Assembly: GCA_014281115.1 (NCBI GenBank)
Contig: JACONQ010000020.1
Coordinates: forward strand, 868,001-932,000
Length of the DNA stretch: 64,000 nt
Direction: 5' to 3'
Source of the DNA: Laburnicola sp. R22_1
Lineage: Eukaryota; Ascomycota; Dothideomycetes; Pleosporales; Didymosphaeriaceae
Shown here: positions 48,131-58,977 of the stretch, in pieces
Layout of the letters: each line of letters starts with the position of its first letter
Position numbering within the stretch: position 1 is the stretch's first letter
The notes under the pieces: generated by a model
The model's input: only the letters and a program-made list of their open reading frames with translations
Told to the model about the DNA's origin: nothing
Database searches by the model: none
Made by a program: the position numbers and the translations under genes

Positions 48131-50244
48131 CTGTGTCCGTGCACTCAACGCCCGGATTCAGTCAACGCCCCGCTGAACACCATAGCAGCTTAACTAAAAT
48201 AAGGCTGCAGAGCCACACAAAATCGCTATTATTACGAGATTTTGTAGTAGAGTACTATTTTGATGCTTGCGATTCACCTGTGCTACTTATATTTACTTGG
48301 AAGCTTAACGTTGCGGCCGTGCCGCGTGGTCTTGGGTGGAGCTGCTGATGCGGCACCTGAAGCCTCCTGAGTAGTTATAGTATTAACTACGCGTTTCTGA
48401 CGCTTGTTGCTCTGTATAGATGGCTGCAAGGCCTTTCTCTTACCCTTTTGGGTAGATTGTAGAGCTTTTGCATCGTCGCGAGCTTCTCTCTGGCGAGCAC
48501 GCTCTGCTGCCTTCTTAGCCTTCTCCTTCTCCTTGGCTACCTTGGCTGCCTCCCTCGCCACACGCTTCTCCTCTGCAATTTTCTCCTTGCATAGCTTAGC
48601 TGCCTTCTTCAACTCAGCCTTCTCAGCTTTTTGAAGCTTCTGCTCCTTCTCCTCTTGCTCCTTCACAGACTGACGTACGCGAGCCTCCCTAACCTTCCTT
48701 GGTGACCAGAAAACCGCCCCCCCCATAGTACTCTTGACGTTGTTGCAGATCTAGAGGTTTTCCCTTCTTCTTGTGCTTCTTTTTCGTAGTAAGAGCCTCT
48801 CTTAACCCAGCAATCTCATGGTGAAGTAACTCATTTTGAACTGAGATGTGGTGGAGTGAGCGGCTAAGCTTCTGCGCGTCCTTACTACTCTGATCTTCTA
48901 CTGCGGATCGTACAAGGCGGTCTAGTTTACGCCAGTTAGATCCGCTGAGTACTGACGTAGAGCTCTCTCGCGATTCCTGCTGATCTAGGGTAGTGTTGGT
49001 GAACCTTTTGAGTATAACCTCTGGGTTGAATGGTGATATGCCTGTTGCTTCAAAAGACTTAAGTATCGTCTCCTCCTTAAAAGAGCTCGTCCAGGCCTCC
49101 CAGAATAGAGGGAAGAAGTCCCCTTTCTTAATAGGGAGGAGTCCCTGGCTCTGGTGGAGGTGATCTGATAGCTCCTTTGAGTACGCAGTTGATAGAGGCT
49201 TAAATAGAACTATATTAAGTGGCTGAAGCGTGTGGGTTGAATGAGGGGGGAAGATGGCTAGGAGTATCCTGTTACGGTCGCAATAGTTGATAAAATCCAT
49301 AGTAACGTGAGATCCATGGCCATCAAGGATGAGTAACCGGTAAGACCGTCGAGCTTTTGCCTTGGTGTAGCGATCAAACACCTGTTCAAGCCAGGCAAGG
49401 CCGATATTGTTGTTTGTCCAGCCTGAAGGCGACGAGGAAATGTGTACTGAGTGCTCTCCTGCCTTAATATCCTCTACCCAGCTTGATTGTATAGCCTTGT
49501 TGGTAGCCTGATAGATGAGGCTTGGCGGCAAGGCTGATCCATCAGCGCAAACACACGCTAGGAGGGTAATCTATTCACGAGAGCCATCTTGGAGAGATGC
49601 TATAACCTCCTTATTCTCCCACATTCGTCTGCTGAACACTCGTTTTGATCGGCTAGTGATACCAATTAAGAAGCCTTTTTTATCCATATTATACGTGTGA
49701 CGAGGCTCGATGTTATATTCCTTGATTTTGGCACCTAGGAGATTAAAATACAGGCTGTATTTATCCCCTAAGTCGGCTTGGTGGCGATTGCTGTCCATAC
49801 CAGCTGCCTATTGAGAGATTAGATGGATGTTGTGTCGGTTGATGAAGCGAGTAACCCAGCTCTCGCTCACTGGCTCCTTGGCTATTGTTGACGCGAAATT
49901 TCGTATCATCTCTCTTGTGGGTGGCAAGTGACGCGCTGTAAGCCCTTCAATGTATTGTACAAGCTCCTGCTCTTGTTGGGGACTGAGTTTCCGTCGGTTA
50001 AACCCCGCAGTTGCACGCGTCGTTTGAATCGCTTGGTGCCTTCGCGACAGCGTACTTCGATCAACGCCATGCTTGCTAGCGATCTTAGTATAAGAGAAAG
50101 ATTCTTCTGACCTTAGCGATTCTATTTCTTTAATTGCAGCCTCAATTGAGCTCATATTGGTGGCGTTATGGCGTGTTGAAATTTGGGGTGGTTTGCGTTC
50201 AGCGGGGCGTTGACTGAATCCGGGCGTTGAGTGCACGGACACAG
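48131..50244 (-). mobile_element. Fot1/pogo-like transposon C, youngest of the stack
   Basis: 2114 bp with perfect 48-bp inverted repeats (CTGTGTCCGTGCACTCAACG at both ends), flanked by TA (48129..48130 and 50245..50246). It lies inside the transposase gene of element B. Confidence 0.95.
48283..50155 (-). pseudogene. Fot1/pogo-like transposase of element C, three lesions
   Basis: Starts MSSIEAAIKEIESLRSEESF at 50155 with helix-turn-helix YTKIASKHGVDRSTLSRR. The catalytic parts are present (YNMDKKGFLIG, LLILDGHGSHVT, HTLQPLNIVLF, where the usual third Asp is Asn). Only three breaks are seen: two Trp to TAG stops (SQ*AAG near 49811 and SRE*IT near 49570) and a frameshift at a G-run (about 48717-48725). 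The C-terminus continues as a Lys/Glu coiled tail ending NVKLPSKYK. Confidence 0.88.
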
Positions 50245-51189
50245 TATACTTAAGAAGTTTATTGCAGAGCACAAGAGCCCTCCCTTAAGTCAGAGTAGCT
50301 CGTTAAACCTCTCTAATTCTGATTAGCGTAAAGTATGGCAAATACTAAAGGACATTGTTGCGGAGGACCACGCTGAGGAGCGTAAACAGCTGTCGCAAAG
50401 TTATCACAAGCTTGAGATTAAATATAGGATCCTTTAACACTAATATGATAGGCTTAAGCAAGCTTTTATTAACGAGAAGAGGCGCCGTTAACGTGGCAAG
50501 CCTCTCCTACTTAATAAACCTAATAATTGGCATGGCGGCGCTGTATTTTACTCACCTAGCAAAGTTTAGAGGGCCTGCGAGAGGTAGGAGCAAATTGAGA
50601 CTGATGAAAAGCTTCAACAACAACAACTCTTAGAGGCTTAACACCAAAGGCTTCTTAAAAAGCAGGAGAAACAAGCTCTTAAAGAGGAGAGAGCTCACGT
50701 ACGTTTGGCGGCGCGAGAACTGAAGGCGTAAGCAAAAGAGGCCAAGGCTGCTGAGCGAGCTGAAAAGCTACTCCAAAAGCAGCTCGAAAAGCAACTCAAA
50801 GGTGATATACAATTGTCTAAAAAGGGTAATTGACGGAGCCTTAACCCTTGTACACCAAAAAAACAAGCTCTTGAGAGACCTGAGGCTACTATTGTTGATC
50901 AAGAGCCCACTGGAGAGAGGGTGCCCTCACCCGCCAGAGCCACGCGCACCCGTACTGTACAGCTCCCATAGCGTTATCGCAAGTAATTTATCATTGCGCA
51001 ATGGTTTTACATGCTCCTACGAGTGCTACTGCAAAAAATCTAGTGATTTTACTATATATTTGGCGTTGTATAGGTTTTGGAGTGTTGCCCTTGGTGGCGG
51101 CAAAAACGTGCATTTGGTGGGTCCGTGCATTTGGTGGTAAAATATGGTAGTGCCTATGTATCCAGGACTAGCGCGGCTTCGAAGCCGCA

Positions 51190-51389
51190 CCAGATGTGGC
51201 TATCACGACTGCAAAATTCTACTTCAAAAACAGCCAACGTCAGTCCAACATCAGTCAGTTCAGTCAGTCCGGAGGCCTCTAAACTGATTGGACTGACGTC
51301 CAGCGACCTCAAGAACTGACTGACTGAACTGAGTCTTGGCAGTCAGTTCAGTCAGTTCGAACTGAGTTACCTGACTGATAGCAAGTCTG
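51190..51389. repeat. Right subterminal repeat array of inner hAT
   Basis: Repeated CAGTCAGTTCAGTCAG and GAACTGACTGACTGAACT words mirror the left array at 38648-38850 and end in the terminal inverted repeat. Confidence 0.75.
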
Positions 51390-51673
51390 CTTAGCTGTAG
51401 GGGATGTCTACAGCAACTGCCTATACCCAGCTGTGGGGGGTGTCCACAGTACCTAGACCCTAGGCCTGAACCTTTACGAGGTGTCTAGGATAAGTAGCCG
51501 TACGAGGCGAAACTAAGACAGGCTTTGTATATAGAAAAATATAGATGTTTAAATATTGAAGTTGAGCTTGGTCTGTGCACCAATATTGCTAATCGTGATT
51601 GCCAATATATCGGCAATAGCCGATATTGGGATCGGTTGTGATTGGTTCGATTGTTGCCAGCTCTGCGTGATTT

Positions 51674-52416
51674 TAGACTCTCCGGCTGCGTACATGTATT
51701 ACGCGATGTTCAAGTAGAAGGTTAGCTAAGCTAGTAAGAAAATCATACCGGTGAGAGGTGCTGATACTGGTGTCTAGTGCCGTTTTGAGGATTCGTACAC
51801 GGAGAGGTGTTTCTGTAGAGTTGAAGTATCCAGCGGTGGAAGTCTCTGGTATCTGTCTTATGTACTTGTGAACAATTTCCATGTATCATTGAATGTCTCG
51901 GATTTTGCGTGTCATGGTAAAATCACTATTCGTTGTATGCACTGCAGTAGAGTAATATCCACCCTCCAGCAGCCCACTGCCAAAAGACTGAATCAGAAGG
52001 GCAACTGCGAATCCTCCCAAGAACAACTCGACAATCGTCCCATAAGATGAAACTTCTTTGCTAAATGTACCTTGCCCAATAAACCCAGATCCATACGCAC
52101 CACCACACTGAAATCCCAACAGCAATCCACTCCCATCCATCTCCCATACACAGCTGCCAGCGGCTCACCACACACCACATCAAAAACGAACATCACACGC
52201 GCCAAGCCAATAATTCGCGGTACACGATTCTTTCCATGAAAGCGGTGGCTACATAACATCCAACCCACAGTCTCCACTCTCTCCCCAAAACTCGACTCCC
52301 TTCCTGGACATAACCATATATAATAATTAAAATCCATCCATCCATCCACCCATCTCGCTCCCTTGGTGCTAAGCTCGATCAAACCCGCAGAATCAATACC
52401 AACTTTTGCGAGACGC
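51674..52416. other. Intergenic, right border of the transposon island
   Basis: Unique sequence from the hAT target duplication to the stop codon of the secreted Gln/Ala protein. No gene seen. Confidence 0.5.
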
Positions 52417-53450
52417 TTAGGCAGCAGCCTGGGCGTTACCGGCCTGCTGAGCTTGGCCGGCTTGTTGAGCTTGACCGGCCTGCTGAGCTTGGCCGGCTTG
52501 TTGGGCTTGACCGGCCTGCTGGGCGTTACCAGCTTGTTGAGCGTTTCCAGCAGCGTTGGCGACCATGCCATTGCCGTTACCCTGAGCAAGGGCGGCGGCG
52601 GCGTCGAAAGCAGCCTGGGGAGTTCCGGGAGTCTGACCGGGCTGAGTAGGACCAGTGCCTGAAAGGTGTAAAAGTCAGTAATGCAATTTGATGAGTCATA
52701 TCAGATCGAGAAAAGACATACCCTGAACACCACCAGCGACACCAGTCTGGTCGCAGACGTCGGGGCGGACAGCCTGGGAGTTGGAGCCAGTCGACGCCAT
52801 GTAGGCATCAATGTTGGGAAGGACTGCATTATATTAGCAAACTTTCGCCAAGCATGGAAGTGACGAAACATACCGTTCACGCAACGGTTCTGGTTGATGA
52901 GGTCAATGTTGTTGGCCGCAACAAGACCCTGCTGGGACATGATCTGGAGCTTGTCGACGACATCCTGGAAGGCACCGCCAGTCGCGAGGGTGCTGTTGGC
53001 GGCTTGCACATTGGGAAGCTGACCGTTGGCCTGGTCAATGACAGCCTTGTGGGTGAGCTCGTCGACTTCGGCGTTGAAAGCAACGGTGGCAGCGACCTTG
53101 AAGGCGGTGTCGTCCAGGATGTTGTTTCCAGTGTTCAGGAAGTTGGACACCATCGAGGTATCGGCCTGCCAGTTGGCAACGGCAGTGGCGAGATCGGCCG
53201 GTGTAGGCGTTCCGTTGGCTCCCGGAGCAGCCGGTGCAGCAGCGGCAGCTCCGGCAGCAGCTTGGCCTTGCTGCGCTGCGCCGGCCTGCTGCTGAGCTGC
53301 CTGACCTTGAGCACCAGCCTGCTGCGCGGCCTGACCGCCCTGCTGGTTACCGGCACCAGCTAGGTTTTGAGCATTCTGCCTGGCCTGGAGTGACGCAGGA
53401 GCAGCAAACGCTGAGGAAGCGAAGATGGAAGCGAGAATTATGTACTTCAT
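52417..53450 (-). CDS. Secreted Gln/Ala-rich repeat protein of unknown function
   Basis: Exons complement(52417..52658, 52722..52823, 52874..53450) encode 306 aa. A signal peptide (MKYIILASIFASSAFAAPAS) is followed by a Gln/Ala/Gly low-complexity stretch. A helical central domain comes next (PADLATAVANWQADTSMVSN ... FNAEVDELTHKAVIDQ ... NIDLINQNRC) with two Cys (NRC and DVCDQ) that may pair. The C-terminal tail is built of repeated GQAQQA / GNAQQA units. I recognise no enzyme domain. A structural cell-wall or matrix role is inference from composition. The three exons are needed to keep the central domain and repeats in one frame (NVLPNIDAYMAS across the first junction). Confidence 0.8.
52420..52560 (-). 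repeat. 18-bp minisatellite coding GQAQQA
   Basis: Six to seven tandem 18-nt units encode GQAQQA or GNAQQA at the end of the secreted protein, with alternating synonymous third positions. Copy number is likely to vary between strains. Confidence 0.8.
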
Positions 53451-54694
53451 TTTGACGGTGGATGTTGGATATTGGTTAAAATGTACTGTAGAATAAGGAC
53501 GTTCGAAAGTGAAGTGAAAAATGAAGAATAGAAGTTAAGTAGCTGCTAAGGAATGTGGAACCTGCCCGTGGAAGAAAAATATGACGGTGACTGAGGGTGG
53601 TATTTGTAGTCAAAGACCGCTCACGAGGCCATGCCGCAGATGCCCTACAGGGCAACAACACTTGCTTCGAATCTGGGGCTCATTCCAAGCCATTTGTGCC
53701 GGCCCCCGTGCTTGGCTGCTGCTATCACGTATTCTAATTCGCTGGTTCAGAGGGAGAGATAGCTTCCGCTTGTCACATCGGGCGAAACAGGCGTGATGTG
53801 TTTTGGGATCGATTGCCGATGTTTTGTCGGCGTATGGGAGGAGTTTCGCCAAGCCTTGGCATCGCCGCGAGGAAGCTTAGCTAACATATTTGTGGAGCTT
53901 GAACTTAGTTTAGCCACACTACGAAGAGAACTGTGCTTGGCTGTTCCTGTTTGGATTAAAGCTCTACTTTTTTTAGGTAGGAACATCGCGCAGGGTGCCA
54001 CATGCTGACCTAGGCCGAGGCATCATTGTGGACTTGCCCTCTAAAGACGAGATCCATCGGAGGGGTTGAAACAGAACAGTCTTCACTTTGAGTGCTACTA
54101 TCAATAGACAGTGGGGTTTTGATTTGTGCTTGTTGCGTCAGGCGTATCGATCGAGTTGCTCGCGAGTCCTGAAACAGTGAGCGAATATCTGCACACTCGC
54201 TGAGATTGAGGACCAGGCTCTAGGTTCGTCTTTCCGTGAAGAAGAGTATGAAGTGCTGTATCTACAGATGGTCAGCGTCCAAAGCGCCTCAATATGCCTG
54301 TCGTTGTTGGGGCCGCTTGCGGGGCAGTCCCGGGTAGGATATGCGCCACGAATTACAAACAAGAGATCTTTCGGTATACCACAAGGTCTGCAATGTTTCT
54401 CTTCCTGATATTACAAACAAGAGAAACAGTTCGTACGCACACGATCTTAGCTGTTTCGATGAGATTAAACACTTCGGTCTAAGTTGACTGCTTTCGCGAA
54501 ATGTTTGTATACTAACATGTGTCGTCAATCTAGTGAGCTCGAGATGAGAGCAACTGAAGCGCACCTTCGGCTGCAGGTGGCACATGGTGGGTACCAACAA
54601 ACAGAATCGTTAGGTATGTCTTGGAAAACATTGCTATCACGGAATTTAGGCCGTCTTGGTCGTCTTGGCTGAGCAACCAGACCCTGTAGGCCGG
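53451..54694. other. 1.2-kb intergenic region
   Basis: Upstream region of the Gln/Ala protein and downstream of the acetyltransferase. Short ORFs are present but none is credible. The 15-bp direct repeat at 54352-54424 is listed separately. Confidence 0.5.
54352..54424. repeat. Exact 15-bp direct repeat flanking 43 bp
   Basis: ATTACAAACAAGAGA occurs at 54352..54366 and 54410..54424. The arrangement resembles the two SINE-like insertions but the 43 nt between are not the same sequence. Confidence 0.6.
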
Positions 54695-55499
54695 TCATTT
54701 GGTTTCTGGAAGCGTTTGGACTACCTCATCTTGGTCTCTCATCTTCGCCGCGGGTACCTCGGCCCCATGAGCAGTATCTCCTGACCATCCTTTCCACACG
54801 GCTCCACTAGTAGGATCCATTGCTGTCTCGACTTTGCGAATGAATTTGGCTGGATTTCCGGCTACAACGGCGAAGTCGGGGACACTCTTCGTTACAACAC
54901 TGCCAGCACCCACTACGCTGCCCCTGCCCATGGTCACGCCAGGAAGAATGACAACGTTGCCTCCTATCCAACAGTCCTCGCCAATATGAATTTCTTTTCC
55001 CAATTCGGGCCCTTTTGTGCCTTGACGGATGATAGGATCAAGCGGGTGCGTAGCTGAATAGAACGACACGTTCGGACCAACAAGCGTTCGGCTGCCCACA
55101 CTGATCTGGCACGTGTCCAAGAAGGTCGCATTGAAATTGATGAAGACGTTTTTCCCAAGTTTGACGTTGTAGCCGTAGTCCATTATCACGGGAGGCTGAA
55201 TCCAAGGATCGTCTTCGAACAGTCGATCATCCTCTTCTAGAGTGGCAGCGACAGGCGGCAGCGCGGCCTTATCACACAGGATACTATATATGAAGTTAGG
55301 CTGGCAAAACATGTTGCCCGAATCGTAGTGGGTCGTACTCCCGGAACAGCTCCGTCAACCTGCGGCGCGTGAGATCGCCTGCGTTGTTGTACCGAGCACA
55401 TGCGTGGGCGCAACGAGCCCTGTCAGCGACAAATTCTGGAGCAAAAGCATGATAGAGCTCCCCCCACAGCATCTTCTGCTTGTCTTCGGACAGCTCCAT
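54695..55499 (-). CDS. Hexapeptide-repeat sugar O-acetyltransferase (maltose/galactoside type)
   Basis: Exons complement(54695..55283, 55339..55499) encode 249 aa. The N-terminal part (MLWGELYHAFAPEFVADRAR) is the Mac domain of maltose/galactoside acetyltransferases. A left-handed beta-helix of hexapeptide repeats follows (NVKLGKNVFINFNATFLDT, then HIGEDCWIGGNVVILPGVTM and GAGSVVTKSVPDFAVVAGNP). It includes the His of SFYSATHPLDP, which is the catalytic base in LacA/Maa relatives. It should move acetyl from acetyl-CoA to a sugar hydroxyl; the natural substrate is not predictable. The start at 55499 matches the family N-terminus; an in-frame ATG at 55538 is possible. It is divergent with STE14 over 292 bp. 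Confidence 0.88.
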
Positions 55500-55791
55500 C
55501 TTTGATGGAATGCGCAGAGTTGAAGGTAACAAGACCATACCTACTGAAGTGGTTGGTTGCCCCGCTAGCCTGACCAGGAGTAGGCTCGGAATAACGTCGG
55601 ACCAAACGGGTGAGCTCACGAGCGGGCCGCAAGCGAACAGCAACGACGCGGTGAAAGGCAGGCACAACAAACAACCTGCTTACTATTGTTCATTTTGCAT
55701 ATACACATCCAGGCGCCTGGTGCTTCCTCTTGGCTTCTACAATGTCTTCGTAATCAGCGTCTTCTCCCTTATCCGCATACCGCAGAGCACC
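55500..55791. promoter_or_regulatory. Divergent promoter region, acetyltransferase / STE14
   Basis: 292 bp between divergent starts. No clear box; shared regulation is only implied by distance. Confidence 0.4.
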
Positions 55792-56699
55792 ATGACAACC
55801 AGCCAAAACGGAGGTGCGACCTCCCCGCACGACGACATCTCCTTCCCCGCGAACCGCCCAGCAGAGACAGGCGAGTGGACGCCTCAGCTGGATGCCCAAG
55901 TCCGCGCACAAGAAGCAACCAACCTCCAGTTCAAAAGAAATGTGCTTCCGCGGACCTTCTTCCCAGGCGGCGACCGCTCGCTAGCCGGCATCGCGATCCG
56001 CGCTTTCCTCCTGGGTGTCTGCGGTGCCTCCGGCTTCCTATCCACTGCCGTACTGGCCTACTACGAATCTCGACTCTGGCGCCCTTTTCTTTTTCTCGGG
56101 GTACTCTGCATATTCCACTTCCTCGAGTTCTACACCACGGCCGCTTACAACACGCCCTCTGCGTACATTTCCTCCTTCCTGCTCACGAATGGCAGTCGCT
56201 ACCGGCAGGCGCACACGGTCGCCTTCATCGAGACTATCATAACATCATACTTCTTCCCCGGATGGCAGGCCCGTGTCAACGCGCCGGCGGTCGTCGCACT
56301 GGGTGTGGTGATGGTAGTGGTTGGACAGGCGGTGCGGAGCCTCGCCATGGTGCAGGCAGGAACAAACTTCAACCACCAGGTGCAGTCGCAGAAGAATGAA
56401 GGGCACGAGCTGGTCACCAGTGGACTGTATTCCTACTTTCGGCATCCGTCGTACTTTGGCTTCTTCTGGTGGGGCCTGGGGACGCAGGTCGCGCTTGGGA
56501 ATGCTGGCTGCTTTGTCGGCTATGCAGTCCTGTTGTGGTATTTCTTTTACACTCGGATCACACGTACGTTTTGTCATGCCATCTAGTTTGGGCCTAAGCT
56601 AATAAGTGTCCAGACGAAGAAAAGCATCTGATAGAGTTCTTCGGCGAAGACTACAAGGCGTACAAGGCGCGCACTCGAGTTTGGATACCCTTTATCTGA
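55792..56699 (+). CDS. STE14: Protein-S-isoprenylcysteine O-methyltransferase
   Basis: Exons 55792..56563 and 56614..56699 encode 285 aa. It methylates the C-terminal prenylcysteine of CaaX proteins (Ras, a-factor-type pheromone) in the endoplasmic reticulum membrane. Several hydrophobic spans are visible (IRAFLLGVCGASGFLSTAVL, FLFLGVLCIFHFLEFYTTA, VVALGVVMVVVGQAV). The ICMT signature is clear: FNHQVQSQKNEGHELVTSGL, YSYFRHPSYFGFFWW, and the C-terminal HEEKHLIEFFGEDYKAYKAR that closes the S-adenosylmethionine site. The second exon is short, but its frame restores the conserved HEEKHL motif. The long upstream open frame from 55480 lacks an ATG that fits the family. Confidence 0.95.
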
Positions 56700-57510
56700 T
56701 ATTTTTACCACATTAGCATTGCCGTAAACTGCAATTTCTCTTTGATATACTTTCACGCATGCCACGCTAGTTATAGAACAAATCAACCTTTTTACGCTCT
56801 TTTTGTGAGATCATTTGAGTTGAAAGCCTTTGTCGTCCTACCGTAGGGTAGAATTAAAAAATCTGGACAATTCAGATAGGTATTCTCGCATTGCGTTGAA
56901 AGCAAGACCGACGTTCATTACGCGAATGTCATTGTTTACATCGTTAGTTCGTGCTGCCTCTCTCTCCGTAGAGGACCTGTTTTCTTGCTCACGCTACTCT
57001 CTACGGCTACTATAACTGCACGTACTTGCCACTGCTCCACGCTCGCTGTCAAGCCTTGTCTTCGTATCCTCTCGCAGGCGCAGGCGCACCTCTGATCCCT
57101 CCATAAACCCTCCTTAAATCACCCAGCAAAAAAGACATCGAATCAAACCGCAGTCCCATCCCTATAAGCGATAGAGTCCATTCGCAACACCTTGGAAAAG
57201 CTGCTACTAAATACTAGATCTGCGCAGCAGCATCTCCAGAATATGCGTATACGTACAATGAAGTTAATAGAGTACATAAACTAGGTTGTTCAGCATTGGA
57301 AGAGTTGAGGTGCCCCCGCAAGTAATGACGACCAAAACTATACCATCAACAATATCAGGCGGCGGTAGAATCAAGTGTTTGTTACATGATTGTAATTTAT
57401 TCAAGAAATATCGCTCAACTCGACATGCGCCCTGCTATATCAACAAAAGCCAGACTCCTTTTGCCTACCACAAATATACACCGTATATGCACAGAAGAAA
57501 GGATAACATT
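56700..57510. other. Convergent intergenic region
   Basis: This lies between STE14 (+) and ILV3 (-). It is AT-leaning, with no coding or repeat signal of note. Confidence 0.5.
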
Positions 57511-58945
57511 CTACGCCGCATCCGTGACGCAGCCATGGCTCGCGTCCTTGACAAATCGCGCGTACTTGAACAGCGTGCCTTTCTGGTACTTCAACGGCGG
57601 GGCGACATAGTCCTTCTTCCTCTGTTCCATCTCTTGATCGCTGATATTGAGATTGAGCAGGTTATCTTCCGCATCAATCGTGATCTCGTCGCCGTCTTTC
57701 ACGAGTCCGATAGGGCCTCCTTCTTGCGCTTCAGGCACAATGTGGCCGATCAGGAACCCGTGACTGCCACCGCTGAAGCGGCCGTCTGTGATGAGCGCGA
57801 CGTCTTGGCCGAGACCGGCGCCCATGATGGCAGAGCTGGGCTTCAGCATCTCTGGCATGCCAGGACCGCCTTTGGGACCCTCGTATCGGATGACGACAAC
57901 TGTCTTCTCGCCCTTTTTGAACTCGCCGCGCTCGAGGCTCGCGATGAACGCGTCCTCTTCATTGAAGCAACGAGCCTTGCCAGTGAATTTGGTCCCCTCC
58001 TTACCCGTGATCTTGCCTACGGAGCCGCCGGGTGCAAGGTTGCCGCGCAGGATCTGAAGATGGCCAGTCTTCTTGATGGGATCGCTCAATGGTTTGAAGA
58101 TCTTCTGGTCCGCCGGGAAGTCTTGTGCGTGCTCCAGATTCTCTTTTAATGTCTTGCCGGTGACGGTTATGGTGTCTCCATCGATGAGACCTTCTTTGAG
58201 GAGAAACTTGCAGAGCGCAGGTGTACCACCGATGTCGTGCACGTCGGCCATGACGTACTTGCCTGACGGCTTAAGGTCTGCAAGAAGCGGGATGCGGTTG
58301 CTGACGCTCTGGAAGTCGTCGATGGTGAGCTTGATGCCGACGGAGTCTGCGATGGCGATCAAGTGCAGGACAGCATTCGTAGATCCACCCGTGATGCTGA
58401 CCAGCACCATGGCGTTCTCTAACGACTTCCGGGTGATGATGTCGCTTGGCCTGATGTCCTCTTTGAGAAGGTTTCTGATAGCGCCTCCCGCAGCCAGGCA
58501 TTCCAGCACCTTGCCCTTGGAATTCGCGGTATTGGACGACGATCCGGGTAACGTCAGGCCCATGACCTCGATCGCCGTGGCCATGGTGTTGGCTGTGTAC
58601 ATGCCGCCACAGGCACCCTGCCCGTTGCAGGCGTGCCTGATGATGTCGAAGCGCTGCTCTTCGGAGATGTCTCCCGTGATAAACTGTCCGTAGGCTTGGA
58701 ATGCAGAGACGATGTCGACCTGCTGCTTGTCGCCTGGCATGGTCGACGCGCAACCAGGCTGGATGGTGCCGCCGTACACCATGAGGGACGGCCTGTTCAC
58801 ACGACCCATGGCCATGATAACACCAGGCATGTTCTTATCGCATCCAGGAATCGAGATGTTCGCGTCGTACCACTGGCCGCCCATGACCGTCTCGATCGAG
58901 TCCGCAATGAGGTCGCGCGACTGCAGCGAGTAGCGCATGCCCTTG

Positions 58946-58977
<32 letters not shown>

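Larger units (their letters stand above)
47000..50986 (+). pseudogene. Fot1/pogo-like transposase of element B, broken
   Basis: MEAALTAIESLPAGEKPNYT starts a frame closely related to the transposase of element A (IRNFATEIAREELGKNWVER, YNMDEKGFLIRVLTKMKR, ICADGTLLTPALIYQAT). It holds TAG stops and at least one frame break after 47690. It is then split at CTGLSPYNPNT (48130) by element C, resuming after 50245. Confidence 0.82.
46911..51137 (+). mobile_element. Fot1/pogo-like transposon B, interrupted by element C
   Basis: Both ends carry CACCAAATGCACGG twice in tandem as inverted repeats. TA lies at or next to each border; the exact first bases differ slightly between ends, so borders are within about two bases. 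Removing the inserted element C leaves about 2.1 kb, the size of elements A and C. Confidence 0.8.
38648..51389 (-). mobile_element. Inner hAT transposon, 12.7 kb with nested elements
   Basis: Left end CAGAGTTGCTATTAGTCAG and reversed right end CAGACTTGCTATCAGTCAG match at 17 of 19 positions. It is flanked by the 8-bp duplication CTTAGCTG (38640..38647 and 51390..51397). Its own DNA is 38648..38930, 42233..44743, 46878..46910 and 51138..51389, about 3.1 kb. It carries its transposase on the minus strand and dense CAGTCAGTT-type repeats at both ends. Confidence 0.88.
35449..51665 (+). mobile_element. Outer hAT transposon, expanded to 16.2 kb by nested insertions
   Basis: Left end CAGTGCTGGTAACAAT and, reversed, right end CAGAGCTGGCAACAAT match at 14 of 16 positions. 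Similarity continues inward (CGAACCAATCA.CAACC). The element is bounded by the 8-bp duplication CGTGATTT (35441..35448 and 51666..51673). Its own DNA is 35449..38647 plus 51398..51665, about 3.5 kb; the rest is later insertions. It carries its transposase (35600..37672) and a second degenerate ORF (38068..38604). Confidence 0.88.

Noticed and set aside
35449..51665. A Starship-type giant element
   Set aside because: No tyrosine-recombinase (DUF3435) captain gene is present; size is explained by nested, individually bounded DNA transposons.
51993..52589. Minus-strand ORF with Pro/Lys repeats (PVKPNKPAKLSRP)
   Set aside because: It is the wrong frame of the 18-bp minisatellite that codes GQAQQA in the secreted protein.
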